Shown: positions 47,968 to 59,377 of the stretch, in pieces
How positions within the stretch are numbered: the first letter of the stretch is position 1
How the letters are laid out: each line of letters begins with the position of its first letter
Assembly: GCF_030247185.1 (NCBI RefSeq)
Contig: NC_080571.1
Location: 43,709,502 to 43,773,501 of the forward strand
Reading direction: 5' to 3'
Length of the DNA: 64,000 bases
From: Malaya genurostris
Lineage: Eukaryota > Arthropoda > Insecta > Diptera > Culicidae
Program-made: the position numbers and the translations under genes
The notes under the pieces: generated by a model
Databases searched by the model: none
Told to the model about the DNA's origin: nothing
Seen by the model: only the letters and a program-made list of their open reading frames with translations

Positions 47968-48127
47968 TGTGATTTAATTACTGATGCTGGGGACGTGCTT
48001 AAATACTGATTCAACCGTATTATTCGCTCTTTGTTTGGGGTGTTTGTATCTAATTACAAAACTAATTACCATCAGATCTACGATGCGCAGGAGACGCGCA
48101 TTGTTTGGTCTAAGTGGGTTAAATTTG
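47968..48127 (+). repeat. Dispersed repeat B, copy 2
   Basis: Starts TGTGATTTAATTACTGATGC and ends GGTCTAAGTGGGTTAAAT. It is the inverse partner of 44738-44890, about 3.1 kb away. A GGCCCCTCCCGAAA word, shared with the hAT-type MITEs, follows at 48135. Confidence 0.7.
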
Positions 48128-48978
48128 CGGGGAGTGGCCCCTCCCGAAATCAGAAACAGAAACGAAAAATAAGTTTGAGAAATATTATAAGGCTGTTGAT
48201 CCAATAGATTATACCGTGAGATAGAGGTTTTGAGAGTTACGTGATCGTCAAAATTCCACTCCCGATAAAGTACGCAGCGGCAGGCCCTACGAAGCAGAAC
48301 AGAGTCAGAACCACATAAAATGGAGGATGAAATCGGGGTGAAATAAATGACAATAATTGAGGCCTATCTGAGTCCAAGGATGGCTTTTATCATATCAAAG
48401 AACGCTCACTAGCGACTCTTCACACGACTCAATCAGTCCCATCAAAGAGAGACGGGTATCATCGCAGCTACAAAAAACCGGCCTGATTCATTTAACAGAG
48501 AATAGACACCAGTGCGAGAGCGAATTTCTCTCGATGACCTGTCTGAGAATCAAAGGTTAGCTCGCTGCCGTGGGGACTCTCGCTGAAGCATTATTCTCGT
48601 TTCGTGATCCGATTCTGTATAGCCAGAGGACAATTGCGATAGAATCATTGTACTATTGCCGCTTATCCTAACTGTGTGCATATAACATTCGTATAAGTTG
48701 TGTCTATGAAAATGTATGTCTATGCTCCACACAAGGGTTTTGAAATATTGCAACATAGTATGAGAATCATCAAGTCGAATCAAAGCGAATCAGTCGAAAG
48801 TGGAGCGAAGAAATGTAGAAAAATTCTCTCGCGGTTCATGCATTGAGAGACTCGAGTTCTTGTAGCATCTTCTACCGGATTGAAAATGTTGTTTACAACA
48901 TTGATAAATATCGAGCAGATTCTGTCAAATTTTCGGCAATCACCAATACTGTCTGAGTCAACACCTGAGTAAAGGTAC
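48128..48978. other. Non-coding stretch
   Basis: No gene or clear repeat recognised, apart from the short MITE-like word at its start. Confidence 0.45.
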
Positions 48979-49141
48979 TATGGAATTTCCGATTATACAG
49001 GTTTTACCTTCAAGGCCATTCGCCTCTTCGGGCTAGAAAAACGTTCGGACCCTATGTGCGAGGTTGGGGAATCGAACCCAGGCGGGTTTGCGTGAAAGGC
49101 ATCGACTTATTCATCACGCTATACCCGTCCCCAATATGGAA
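48979..49141 (-). mobile_element. tRNA-derived SINE with A and B boxes and 7-bp TSD
   Basis: Read on the minus strand from 49134: TTGGGGACGGGTATAGCGTG (A-box region), then GGTTCGATTCC at 49078-49068, an exact pol III B-box consensus. A body with TCTAGCCCGAAGAGGCGAAT follows, ending in a CCTGTATAATC tail near 48991. TATGGAA flanks both sides (48979-48985 and 49135-49141). Pol III would transcribe it, and LINE machinery would have copied it (known for SINEs). This is the best-preserved small element of the window. Confidence 0.85.
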
Positions 49142-49964
49142 AAATGTTTCATTCGACGAAGCGTTTCACTCGATATTATCGTGAGATGGGAAGCGTTACG
49201 TTAAGTTAAAAACTTGACAACACAATGAAAAAATATGACTTTTTGAAAATGTTAGACCCTACGGGCTCCCTGGAGTAAATTTTTTTTCATTGATTTTATA
49301 GACAAAAACTTTTAAACGCGTTTTCCTCGAAAGAAGGTTTTGAAAGTCCGTGTAAATCGTCATTCAAAAACTACTGCACTAATCTTTTTTTTCAAATTTT
49401 GCACACACTTTCTACATATAAAAAAACCAGACCCCAACGTTTTTCTTTTCGTTGTTTGTTACTTTGGGGAGGTTTTACAGCTACAAAATGACCGATTTTT
49501 TCGTGAAAAATCGTACTTTTGAATTTAAACAACCACCAAAAATTAAAAAAAAATTTAAAAATCAAACAGAAACGTCTAGAAAAACTTCTACTCTAACTAT
49601 GCTGCGTTCATTTGTTCACTTCTAATTAGTCTGCGCTGAGATACAGTGGACACCGCAAATTATGGTATTTATGAAGCGTCCTCAAAAATACATCTTCACC
49701 GACTTATTTCTCAATATTTTTTCACGAAAAAATTACAAAATGTTGTTCGAATGATGCTTTTTATTACACAAAATATTTAAATTCATTTTGTTGAACGATA
49801 GTTATGAAAAAGTTAGTTGATGGTTTTTTCATCATTTAGACCCTACCCCCCTCTTAAATTGAAGGTTACAAATCATATCAGTTATTTTGTGAAAATTATG
49901 AATGTTGAAAACCGTTCTAAAGGTTAGATTCTTACGGTAAACGAATTACAATACGATACTTTGG
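49142..49964. other. AT-rich non-coding stretch
   Basis: No feature recognised. The frame at 49340-49522 has no domain. Confidence 0.45.
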
Positions 49965-51067
49965 AAAAAAAAGTTATGTGTTACGAAGCGTTACATGCGT
50001 TACTGTTTTGAAATTTATAGGCGTTACGAAGCGTTGTCTACGTTACTTTATTGTGAATCATAGGTGTTACGAAGCGTTACATGCGTTATTTTTTAGTAAG
50101 TTATAGGTATTACTAAGTGTTACTTGCGTTACTTTTTAATTAGTTATAGTCGTTACGGAGCGTTACATTTTTGTATGTTAAAGGCGTTACGAAGTGTTAC
50201 ATGCATTACTTTTTTTAAAGTTATTGGCGTTTCGAAGCGTTACATGCGTTATTTTTTTGTAAGTTATAAATGTTTCGAAGCGTTACATGCGTTATTTTTT
50301 AGTAAATCGTAGGCATTACTAAGTGTTACATGCGTTACTTTTTAATAAGTTATAGACGTTACATGCGTTACTTGTTTGTAAGTTATTGGCGTTACAGAGC
50401 GTTGCGAAGCATTACTTTTTTGTGAGTTATATGCGTTACGAAGCGTTACATACGTTACCTTTTAGTAAGTTCTAGGCGTACGGAGCGTTACATACATTAC
50501 TTTTTGGTCAGTAACTGGAGTCACGAAGCGTTGCATGCGTTACTTTTTAATAAGTTATAGGCGTTACGGAGTGTTACATTTTTGTATGTTAAAGGCGTTA
50601 CGAAGCGTTTCATGCATTACTTTTTTTAAAGTTATTGGCGTTTCGAAGCGTTACATACATTACTTTTTTGTAAGTTATAATTATTGCGAAGCGTTACATG
50701 CGTTATTTTTTAGCAAATTATTGGCATTACTAAGTGTTACATGCGTTACTTTTTAATAAGTTATAGACGTTACATGCGTTACTTGTTTGTAAGTTATTGG
50801 CGTTACAGAGCGTTACGAAGCATTACTTTTTTGTGAGTTATAGGCGTTACGAAATGTTACATACGTTATTATTGTGTATTATTGGTGTTACGAAGCGTTG
50901 CATTTTTGTATGTTAAATGTGTTACGAAGCGTTAAATGCATTATTTTGTTCAAAGTTTTTGGCGTTTCGAAGCGTTACATGCGTTACTTTTTTGTAAGTT
51001 ATAAATGTTGAGAAGAGTTACATACGATACTCTTTTACAAAATATAGGAGTTACGAAGCGTTACATT
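49965..51067. repeat. GTTACG-rich degenerate tandem array with a 410-bp higher-order unit
   Basis: Units of roughly 40-55 bp contain GGCGTTACGAAGCGTTACAT and TGCGTTAC-poly-T-AGTTAT words. The block 50120-50440 reappears with the same order of variants 410 bp downstream (GTTACGGAG at 50153 and 50563; GTTACAGAGCGTT at 50391 and 50801). A third, partial relative lies near 50890-51010. It ends at a hAT-MITE-like scrap (CCCCTCCCGAAACGAAATCC, 51084). Confidence 0.9.
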
Positions 51068-51132
51068 TTTTTGTTTGAGAACCCCTCCCGAAACGAAATC
51101 CTGGTGGTTTTGTGGTTGAAAACGCCAATTGT

Positions 51133-51576
51133 AAAGGGTGTTTTCTAGGAACTAGCTGTTTTGAAACTGAAATAAAACACATGTTAAATTTTGTATTTGG
51201 TAGATAATTTCTTGGCATTTAACATTTAAATATTGCATACGGTCCTCACAACTATTTTTCACAATGGTCATTCAGGAGGTCCAATTTTCGACCACCTTTT
51301 AAAGTATTTGAGGGCTGACACGTCGAATATTGGTTTCCAAAGCATCAATCGGTGCTGATTTATCCGCATAAACCAATGACTTTACGTACCCCCACAGAAA
51401 ATAATCGAATGGCGTCAAATCACACGAACGCGGTCCATTTATCGAAAAAACGTTGTCGTTGAAATGTTCTTTCAATAAGTCGATTGTTTCGGTCGCAGTA
51501 TGGCAAGTGGCACCATCCTGCTGAAACCACATTTCGTCCACATCCATACGCGAAAGTGATTGAAAATCCTTCAAAT
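51133..51576 (-). pseudogene. Tc1/mariner-superfamily transposase, C-terminal catalytic fragment
   Basis: A 91-codon frame on the minus strand (51574-51299) holds the second and third acidic residues (MWFQQDGATCHTA and RSCDLTPFDYFLWGYVKS). It ends early (NIRRVSPQIL) relative to the 58.4-kb relative. Downstream sequence to about 51133 resembles the family's 3' end (TAAAGGGTG at the edge). The N-terminal half and the first Asp are absent. It shares the GATCHTA and YFLWGY signatures with the 58.4-kb copy, so it is the same or a sister family. Confidence 0.85.
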
Positions 51577-52275
51577 AGGTCTAGTATTTCGGCTTGACGT
51601 CCTACTTCTAAAGTATTTTTAAACCCTTAATGTGACTTTAAATTGTCAACTTGTTCTCATGATAACCATTTGCAGCTTTCCATGCAATTCATATATTAGC
51701 ATTTCGGATATCATCATTAAACAATTTGAATCATAAAGCAAATTCAGGATTTAAGAATAACTGTTTGTGTATAGAAAATATTTCTATTATTATAATAAGA
51801 GTTTTATGCAGGAGCGCCTATAGTAAAAATTTTCAGAAGTATGCAATTTTATATTATGTTCCAAGGGTGTAAATTGGATGGTTCAGAGGACTGAAGGTCT
51901 AAAAGATTTCGATTCGGTAAGAAATTAAACATTGAATGCAAACTCCAGTATTCGTAAGATTACTAAAATATAAAACAAAAACCGCGTCGATTGCATACCG
52001 ATTCCAAGGGATCGAAAATCTTACTGTAATGTTTGAATCCATTTGATGCAAACATTTCATTTAGGCCGGGCTGATCAATGGACCGATGTGGCCTCGGAAC
52101 ACGATTTGCTCTGTATATGAAATGGATCTTCGGAATTCGATTGAGTGAACACCTCCCTGAGTCCTGCATTAAAGTTATTTGGCTGTATAAACAAAACACA
52201 TGGAAACATTTTTTTTTCTAAAAACCGCTGCCAGACAGTAGGACTTGGGCTTGGGACATACAAAAAAAATTGTGC
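51577..52275. other. Non-coding stretch
   Basis: No recognisable feature. Overlapping short frames on both strands around 52.0-52.4 kb lack domains. Confidence 0.4.
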
Positions 52276-52733
52276 ACTCATATTCAAGCGATGCAACAGT
52301 ATAAGAACCGTCCAATTTTGTCTGTTCGAGGTGTCGCTAAAAAGCCCAGATTTCAATCGCTTTTGTGCAAAATATCATGGAGCGTGCTGAGGATGTACAT
52401 GTTCGATACCAAAAGGTCACAAATCGGAATGAAAAGCAAATTATCACTACGAAAACACGCGCTCAGGAGCTTCACTCAATTTTACTCATCAACTCCATCG
52501 TGATGAATGACGAAGCTTACGCCAGAACCCACTTCTGTCGAAGCCAAGTCTAAGTTCGGTGTTTCCGAGCATACTCGAAGAAAGAAAAAGGAAGGAAAAA
52601 ATTTCAAATTTGCAAATAAGTTCCTGATCTGGCAAGAAATTTGTGGATGTAGTAAAGTAATCGTTCTCTTCATCACTTCTGGAACAATCAACGGTGCGAT
52701 TTATTCCGAAGAGTACCTCAAGAAGCGTCTCTA
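52276..52733 (+). pseudogene. IS630/Tc1-like transposase, decayed middle part
   Basis: Frame-broken pieces: AMQQYKNRPILSVRGVAKK (an N-terminal helix-turn-helix-like start), then IVMNDEAYA (the first catalytic Asp region), then KFLIWQEICGCSKV and FITSGTINGAIYSEEYLKKR, the strand-rich stretch before the second Asp in Tc1-like enzymes. Frames overlap at 52507-52553. No second or third acidic motif remains. The family differs from the 51.3- and 58.4-kb copies. Confidence 0.7.
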
Positions 52734-54189
52734 ATCATTCATGAGGAAATAGGATCAACTAAAAAAATGTAAAAAATATGCTGGATGCGGTGAACTTGAA
52801 GGCACGAGTCTCCGGAATGTCAGAAGAAATTGAATATAACAAATTTTGCAAATTTCAGCTGATCAGTAGTTTTTTGCTCTCTGAAAATTCAAGAAAATCA
52901 GAAAATCCATTTGGTTATTTTACGAGAATTATGACGCTTCTTTTTTATACAGTTTATGCCCAAAGAGAGACAGTTGAAATCAGTTCCCTTTCTGAACAAT
53001 CGCAAATAACGCTACACCGTCTTCGGTCGAAAATTAATTTTCTCCCCGTGCAATTCCCGTGTTCTCGACTGTTCTGACAGTTTGTCCACAGCACGTACGA
53101 AGGATATGTAAATCAACTTGATAATTAACACGAGATGTAATTATCGCCATCGCCATCGACACGGTTCGCGAAGTTCGCCCAAGCGCACCAAACAAGCAAA
53201 AGCCCGGTCACCTGGACGGAACACGTCGGAGCTCAATCGCATACATAAATAAATTAGAGATCCGTAACACGGTGAATACGGATTCATGTACCAAACGATG
53301 CCAATAGCAATAGCATCGAGTTGTCATCTTCTCGTGTTCTCCTGTAACCTATCGGTTCAAGTTACAACTTCCCTCCGGGGAAGAATTATGACCTTTGCCG
53401 TTCCTTGGCAAAAGTTTCCACTTTTGTTTCCACTGTTGCCACAGATTCTCACTTTTTCACTGATGATTCCGTTTTTTTTTTTTGTTATTCCTACTCCCTC
53501 CTCCGACCAGCACAAACGAATTGAACAAGGATCGACACGAATAATGAAACCGGAACTTTGCAATTTCCCCTGTCGGTCCTTTCTTGTCGATAATTTTTGC
53601 CACTGTCCGAAAAAAACCCCTGCACTTACTCAACACAAAAAAACCCACCCTCACCCCCCCACGCTTTCCATTTGCTGCTTCGACCCCGTTTGATGAAAAA
53701 CATTTCCCCATACGTAGTCAGCTTTGCTCTGTTGAAGAGCTTGTTTTTTTCTACTCCCAACTTGGAAATCTAAAATTTATGGCTACTCTCCCTGCCATGC
53801 GTGGGTGTGTGTGGTGGAGCGCAATCCGCATTCTGGTGCCCACCAGAATGAAAAGAAAGAAAAAAACCCGAGCTCAATTGTTCTAACTTACCAAGCTCTT
53901 AGCCCTGCGACCCCATTTTTTTCGGTCTAACAACAGTCCAGCAATTCGGTTAAGTGAGACGGTTGGGTCAATATTGTTGTTGACTTTAGTCAACAGCAAC
54001 GGATTGACAGGAACATATTTTCGCGTATAACAAGTTGGTCGCCGAATGAGGGTTTTTGTCATGAGATACACTCGTAATTTATCGTTATGATACGACAACT
54101 ATAATTACTATGCAGGGTGAATCAAAAAACCAAACAATTTCTCGCTAATATCTTGCTGGAAATAATGATCAAAAACTTAAACCGCAACT
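52734..54189. other. Repeat-poor host-like DNA
   Basis: Contains balanced-composition sequence (ATCGCCATCGCCATCGAC near 53140) and several 60-135-codon frames on both strands that overlap antisense and lack domains. No gene is supported. Confidence 0.45.
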
Positions 54190-54199
54190 CACTTCATTT

Positions 54200-54640
54200 T
54201 CTCTGAGATGACAAAATCGATTTTAAGAAATTTACTGGTTACAAGGCTACTGCTAGTGGAAGGCCTACGTCAGCTTTACTAAGTGGAACACGCAAAGTCA
54301 GTGACGCTGTCAAAGCGGTGGATACCGTACCGAAGCCAGTGGACAAATTCTGGCTGTACGTTTCCCGAATTGCTCCACATGTGACCGAGGAGGACGTCGC
54401 TGCTATGGTTCAGGAGTGTGTCACCGGCTCGGAGCCAGTTGTCTAAAAGCTGGTCAAAAAAGATACCGATCTTTCTTGGTTTGCCTTCGTGTCCTTCAAG
54501 GTTGGAGTGAATCGTGAACTTAAGGACAATGACTTAGACCCATCCATTTGGCCGAACGGTATCTTCTTCCGAGAATTCGATGATCGGAGAAACACGGAGG
54601 ATTTTTGGAAGCCAAGAGCTCTGAAGGTCCCACGAATCCG
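54200..54640 (+). pseudogene. LINE ORF1 remnant
   Basis: Translation shows KPVDKFWLYVSRIAPHVTEE, a stop after GSEPVV, then SWFAFVSFKVGVNRELKDND and DPSIWPNGIFFREFDD. This is the conserved C-terminal, RNA-binding-like part of ORF1 in several insect LINE families (from memory). The N-terminal part is absent and the frame has at least one stop. Confidence 0.7.
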
Positions 54641-54879
54641 TTGGTTACCGCAGAGATGCTGGGCTCAAGAATGGAGTAAACTCTAATCCACCGATGGACT
54701 TGACACCGAGACGCACGACACGAAGCATGTTAGAGGTCTCTAAGCCACCCGGCCCAGTCCTGTCTGCTACCAGAATTACTTCATCATCAGCGCTTGACGA
54801 CCTCGATTCCAGCCATCAGAGCCGTCTCGGTACTGCGATCGGGAGCTGTGAAAGAGACCTCCAGCCGTCACCCTCAGGC

Positions 54880-57663
54880 GAGTACCCTTGCATTTCTTCT
54901 GTAATTCAATCCCACGATATATCAATCGCAAATGATATTGCGCAACACTACGACGAAACTTCGAGCGATGATAGGTTTCTTTACAAGCGGTATGTCAATC
55001 GCACTCAACAGAATCTGTGCCGCAACCCGAAGGGATTCTGGTCGTTCGTCAGTACAAAGGGGAAAGAAAATGGTCTCCCGTCAAGGCTGCATCTCGACAA
55101 TGACATTGCTATGTCCCCTGCTGATAAGTGCAGTCTTTTTGCGAAACACTTCTCGAGTATTTTCATGAACGACTCACCAACGCAAGCTGAGATAGGCATA
55201 GCAGTCCGTGATGTACCTGCTAACGTCATCGACATGGACGTGTTTGCAGTGGATGTCCAAATGGTTATCACGGCTATAAGTAAAATCAAGTCATCATATT
55301 CACCCGACCCGAGTATACTTCCCTCAGCTGTTCTGAAAGAATGTTCCGACATTTTAGCTGCTCCACTTTCTACATTATTCAACTTGTCGCTTCGTCTGCA
55401 CAAATTTCCATCGGAATGGAAACGCTCTACGATGTTCCCCATGTTTAAGAGAGGGGATAAATGCAATATAGTAAACTACCGTGGCATCACCTCGCTGGGA
55501 GTGCAATCCAAAGTGTTTGAGTCGCTGATTTACGATAAACTCTTTGCATCTTGCAAGCAATACATTAGACCCTACCGGCATGGATTCTTTCCGGGTCGCT
55601 CTGTTGAGACCCAAGTAGCAATCCGCAACTAGTTCTGATGCGACTAAGTCCAAACTATGTTGCAATAAGAGCACGAATATGATTTTTATGTTATACTGGT
55701 TAAAACAAGGTGACATCAATGTTTCTTCATAACATAACTAGTTACGAAATAGTAATTTAGGTTTCAAATCACCACATATTCCTGTCATATTGAGTTAATT
55801 ATAAATTATAAGCTATCGTTACTTAATCCAAACATATCTTTAATAACAACTATGTTTCTAGCTACTAGTTGAAAATAAGTTTATTTGACTCCAATATTAG
55901 CTACCCGTAACTAGTTCTGATTCCACTTAGCCCAACTATGTTGAAACAAGAGCACGAACATTTTTTTTATGTTATGCTGGTTAAAACAAGATGACGGCAG
56001 TGTTTCTTTATAACATAAACGTTGAAGTAGCTATCATTTGTGAGTTATCGTTACTCGATTCTAACATATTATTAATCACAGCTGTCGCTTCAGCTACTAA
56101 TTGAAAAAAGGTAGTGAAACCATTATAAATACGTTAGCGTATATGTAAATCGTTACGGTCAATTGATGTAGCAATAACTTAGATGTTATAAGATTATAAC
56201 ATACAATTTCTACATTGATTCAGACAGCAATCGGTAGGTTTTCCCAACGTAATGATAACGGAAATACAACCTAAAAAACTTTTGTTGGCTTGAATATGGC
56301 GATCACACTATCGAGTCGCAAGAAGTGTATAAAACATAAATAAAACCAGGAAATTACTGTTTTTAAAACTACTTTTTGACGAAAATAATGAAAGGCAGAA
56401 TAGTCCTTTTTGTTTTATACCACTATTATAAAGTCGAAGAAAACAATATAGGGATAAAACATCGATTGTGATATTACAATTATCATGACATATGAATTTA
56501 AGATAATGAGAAATCACTCTACTTGGATTAATTTTGAGCTTTCTGACCATAAGGTTTTTTCGTTGTTTATTGTTCATATCTTCATAAACAGATTTTGATT
56601 GAAGGCGCATAAAAAAAAACAGTTAATTAAAGTTTAATTCCACTCGATTGTTTTAAAATCGTTGTGAAATTTGTACCTTGTATCAAATTTGTAATTAAGT
56701 TAAATAAGTTATTTTCAAGTTATGGCAAATAAGTTATTTCTGCATGGCATTACAACGTAACGACAACTTATTTTTAACCGACATAGAAACTAGTAGAAAC
56801 TGCGCTTTTTGAGTCACGCAAGTGGTTAAATGTTAGTAACAATAACTCAAAATTCTGGTTGCAAACTAGTCACGAATAAGCTAGCATAACAAAAATTGTT
56901 ACTTGGGGACTAATCTCAATAGCTTCACATCGTTCTGCATGGATCAAATATGCAAAAAACTACAAGTGAATGTAATCTACACGGATCTAAAAGCTGCATT
57001 CGACAAAGTCAACCATGGCATTCTGCTAAACTTGCAAAAATGAGATGCTCGTCTAGATTCTGCGACGGCTAAGATCGTACCTGTGCAACGAGAATTATCT
57101 GTCTGCATTGGAAATAGTTCTTCTGGCTGCTTTTACAACTGTTCGGGAGTTCCGCAGGGCAGCACACTGTCACAGTTTTTGTCCTACAGCGTGGAGGAAA
57201 ATTGTTTTTCGCAGATAATGTCAAAATTTATCACGTCGTTCGTAACCAAGCTGATTGCCGAGAACTGCAGAACCTCCTGTACATCTTCAACGACTGGTGC
57301 GAATGTAATATGATGGTCTTGTGTGTCGCTAAATGTTCTGTAATTAGCATTCGAAGGACCAGGACTGCAGTTCGATTTGATTATAACATCGCTACAACGT
57401 GTCGACCACGTCAAGGACCTTAGTGTCATGTTGGATGAAAGGCTTACATACTTTCGGCACTTCTCAAATACGATCGACAAAGCGAATCATCAACTTGGAT
57501 TCATGTTCAAGATATCGAGTGAGTTCCGTAATCCGCTATGTTTCAAGGCCTTGTGTAGTTCCATGGTTCGCTCGCTGCTTGAATTTGCTTCTGTTGTCTG
57601 GAGTCCCTATCAGGAAGTGTGGAGTGCACGTTTCGAAGCTGTGCAGCGCAGACAGTTCCATTA
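54880..57663 (+). pseudogene. LINE reverse transcriptase, split and inactive
   Basis: The first half has NPKGFWSFVSTK, then WKRSTMFPMFKRGDKCNIVN with YRGITSLGVQSKVFE, and ends in PGRSVE at the insertion. After it the frame resumes TNLNSFTSFC with VNVIYTDLKAAFDKVNHGIL (catalytic Asp motif A). Frameshifts follow. The YADD box reads FADN, so the second catalytic Asp is lost. VDHVKDLSVMLDERLTYF and the LVRSVLE-like MVRSLLEFASVVWSPY region close it. It stops at 57663, short of the usual C-terminus. Confidence 0.85.
55608..56909. mobile_element. Unclassified DNA element, 1298 bp, TIR CCCAAGTARCAAT, 2-bp TSD GA
   Basis: Element 55610-56907 starts CCCAAGTAGCAAT and ends with the inverse of CCCAAGTAACAAT. 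GA stands on both sides (55608-55609 and 56908-56909). Removing the element and one GA restores the host LINE reading frame across the junction (Ser-Val-Glu-Thr-Asn-Leu). Inside, 55624-55745 and 55907-56030 are direct copies (ACTAGTTCTGAT, AAGAGCACGAA, TTATG-TGGTTAAAACAAG). ACTAGT-like words are frequent near both ends. No transposase was seen. Confidence 0.7.
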
Positions 57664-57773
57664 AAACCATGTTGGTCAGATGGACGAAACTTAACAAAAT
57701 GAACAAAATAAAAAAAAAATTTCAAATTTGATTCAATGTTAACAAATTGCTAATATAAGGTATTTATAGTTTT

Positions 57774-58212
57774 AATTTATATAAGTATTGACGGCTTTCT
57801 CAGTCCCAAATCACTAGGCAAACGATTTAATTCTTAAATTGCCCGACGTTTCGGCCGTTTTTGATGGCCTTTTCCAAGGGGAACTGTAAAGTTGTGTTTT
57901 TATTATTGTCAAAAAGAAGGTACAAAAAAGTTACATGAATACAAATACTACAAACATATTTTAAACTCACTTTAGTCAATTCGTTTTTGTCGAGTACGTT
58001 GATTACCAACGGTAAGAAGTTTAACAATTTTAAACGGCTTTAATTGCTTCGCGGATATTTGCATTTGGTAGTCGATAACAGTCACAGACTCTCTGGGTGT
58101 ACACTTGCTTGACAACGGCCATCAAAAACGGCCGGAACGTCGGGCAATTTAAGAATTAAATCGTTTGCCTAGTGATTTGGAACTGAGAAAGCCGTCAATA
58201 CTTATATAAATT
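57774..58212. mobile_element. Foldback/MITE element with 96-bp inverted repeats
   Basis: Arms 57774-57869 and 58117-58212 match at 94 of 96 positions (GTATTGACGGCTTTCTCAG near the ends, CCGACGTTTCGGCC inside). TTATATAA borders both sides. Because that octamer is itself palindromic, it may be either an 8-bp TSD or part of the arms. The 247-bp centre is non-coding. Confidence 0.8.
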
Positions 58213-58237
58213 CATCTTCCAGTCGTTACAACCATCA

Positions 58238-59166
58238 TAAAGGGTGATTTTTTAAGAGCTTGAGAACTTTTTTAAACAATAAAACGCATAAAATTTGCAA
58301 AATCTCATCGGTTCTTTATTTTAAACGTTAGATTGGTACATGACATTTACTTTTTGAAGATAATTTCATTTAAATGTTGACCGCGGCTGCGTCTTAGGTG
58401 GTCCATTCGGAAAATCCGCTTTTTTATCGACAAATTTTGTTCAGCGATGAGGCTCATTTCTGGTTGAATGGCTACGTAAATAAGCAAAATTGCCGCATTT
58501 GGAGTGAAGAGCAACCAGAAGCCGTTCAAGAACTGCCCATGCATCCCGAAAAATGCACTGTTTGGTGTGGTTTGTACGCTGGTGGAATCATTGGACCGTA
58601 TTTTTTCAAAGATGCTGTTGGACGCAACGTTACAGTGAATGGCGATCGCTATCGTTCGATGCTAACAAACTTTTTGTTGCCAAAAATGGAAGAACTGAAC
58701 TTGGTTGACATGTGGTTTCAACAAGATGGCGCTACATGCCACACAGCTCGCGATTCTATGGCCATTTTGAGGGAAAACTTCGGAGAACAATTCATCTCAA
58801 GAAATGGACCGGTAAGTTGGCCACCAAGATCATGCGATTTGACGCCTTTAGACTATTTTTTGTGGGGCTACGTCAAGTCTAAAGTCTACAGAAATAAGCC
58901 AGTAACTATTCCAGCTTTGGAAGACAACATTTCCGAAGAAATTCGGGCTATTCCGGCCGAAATGCTCGAAAAAGTTGCCCAAAATTGGACTTTCCGAATG
59001 GACCACCTAAGACGCAGCCGCGGTCAACATTTAAATGAAATTATCTTCAAAAAGTAAATGTCATGTACCAATCTAACGTTTAAAATAAAGAACCGATGAG
59101 ATTTTGCAAATTTTATGCGTTTTATTGTTTAAAAAAGTTCTCAAGCTCTTAAAAAATCACCTTTTA
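58238..59166 (+). mobile_element. Tc1/mariner element with 174-bp inverted repeats made from its own 3' end
   Basis: Element 58240-59164 is flanked by TA (58238-58239 and 59165-59166). The right end, 58991-59164, contains the last codons of the transposase and the 3' terminal repeat. An almost exact inverted copy forms the left end (58240-58413), so the element lacks its normal 5' half. The outer ends are AAGGGTGATTTTTTAAG and the inverse of AAAGGTGATTTTTTAAG. Confidence 0.88.
58398..59057 (+). pseudogene. Tc1/mariner-superfamily transposase, catalytic half, 5' part replaced
   Basis: An open frame of 219 codons starting in the inverted arm at a GTG directly after an in-frame TAG, so no native start exists. 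D17 (ILFSDEAHFWLNG), D110 (MWFQQDGATCHTA) and D147 (RSCDLTPLDY) are all present, with 36 residues between the last two. It ends MDHLRRSRGQHLNEIIFKK. The N-terminal DNA-binding domains are missing. No stop has accumulated, which suggests a recent rearrangement. It would have cut and pasted DNA if complete (known for the superfamily). Confidence 0.88.
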
Positions 59167-59377
59167 TATAGTTTTAATTCTAGTTTCAAATATTATTGTT
59201 TTAAGAATCTAATGCTCCAGCTCGTTAGATCTATACGGTACCCTAGTACGAGAGGTAAAAACTCCCGGTTTTTAGAACTAACCCAATCGTCTATGTTCAA
59301 GAAAGGACCGGTCCAATATTTCAAAATGGAACTCACTCAGTTTGTCTAGTTTCACAAACTTAGGTTCAAACTTATGT

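Larger units (their letters stand above)
54190..57725 (+). mobile_element. Non-LTR retrotransposon, internally deleted and split by a DNA element
   Basis: Order: ORF1 C-terminal part (54200-54640), a junction where the endonuclease domain is missing (54700-54900), the reverse transcriptase N-terminal half (to 55609), a DNA-element insertion (55610-56907), the reverse transcriptase C-terminal half (56910-57663), then a short tail with an A-run (AACAAAATGAACAAAAT near 57693). Sequence style matches the 20.6-kb LINE (CR1- or Jockey-related, no RNase H seen). Confidence 0.85.

Noticed and set aside
49061..49134. Possible tRNA gene on the minus strand
   Set aside because: It has A and B boxes but no acceptor stem closing after the T arm, and it continues into a SINE body with TSDs.
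53286..53886. Overlapping 100-135-codon frames on both strands
   Set aside because: Low-complexity Pro/Ser/Lys-rich translations with no domain and no splice context. Probably non-coding.
54694..55632. 312-codon frame as a host gene
   Set aside because: The content is a LINE reverse transcriptase cut by a DNA-element insertion. The stop lies in the inserted element.
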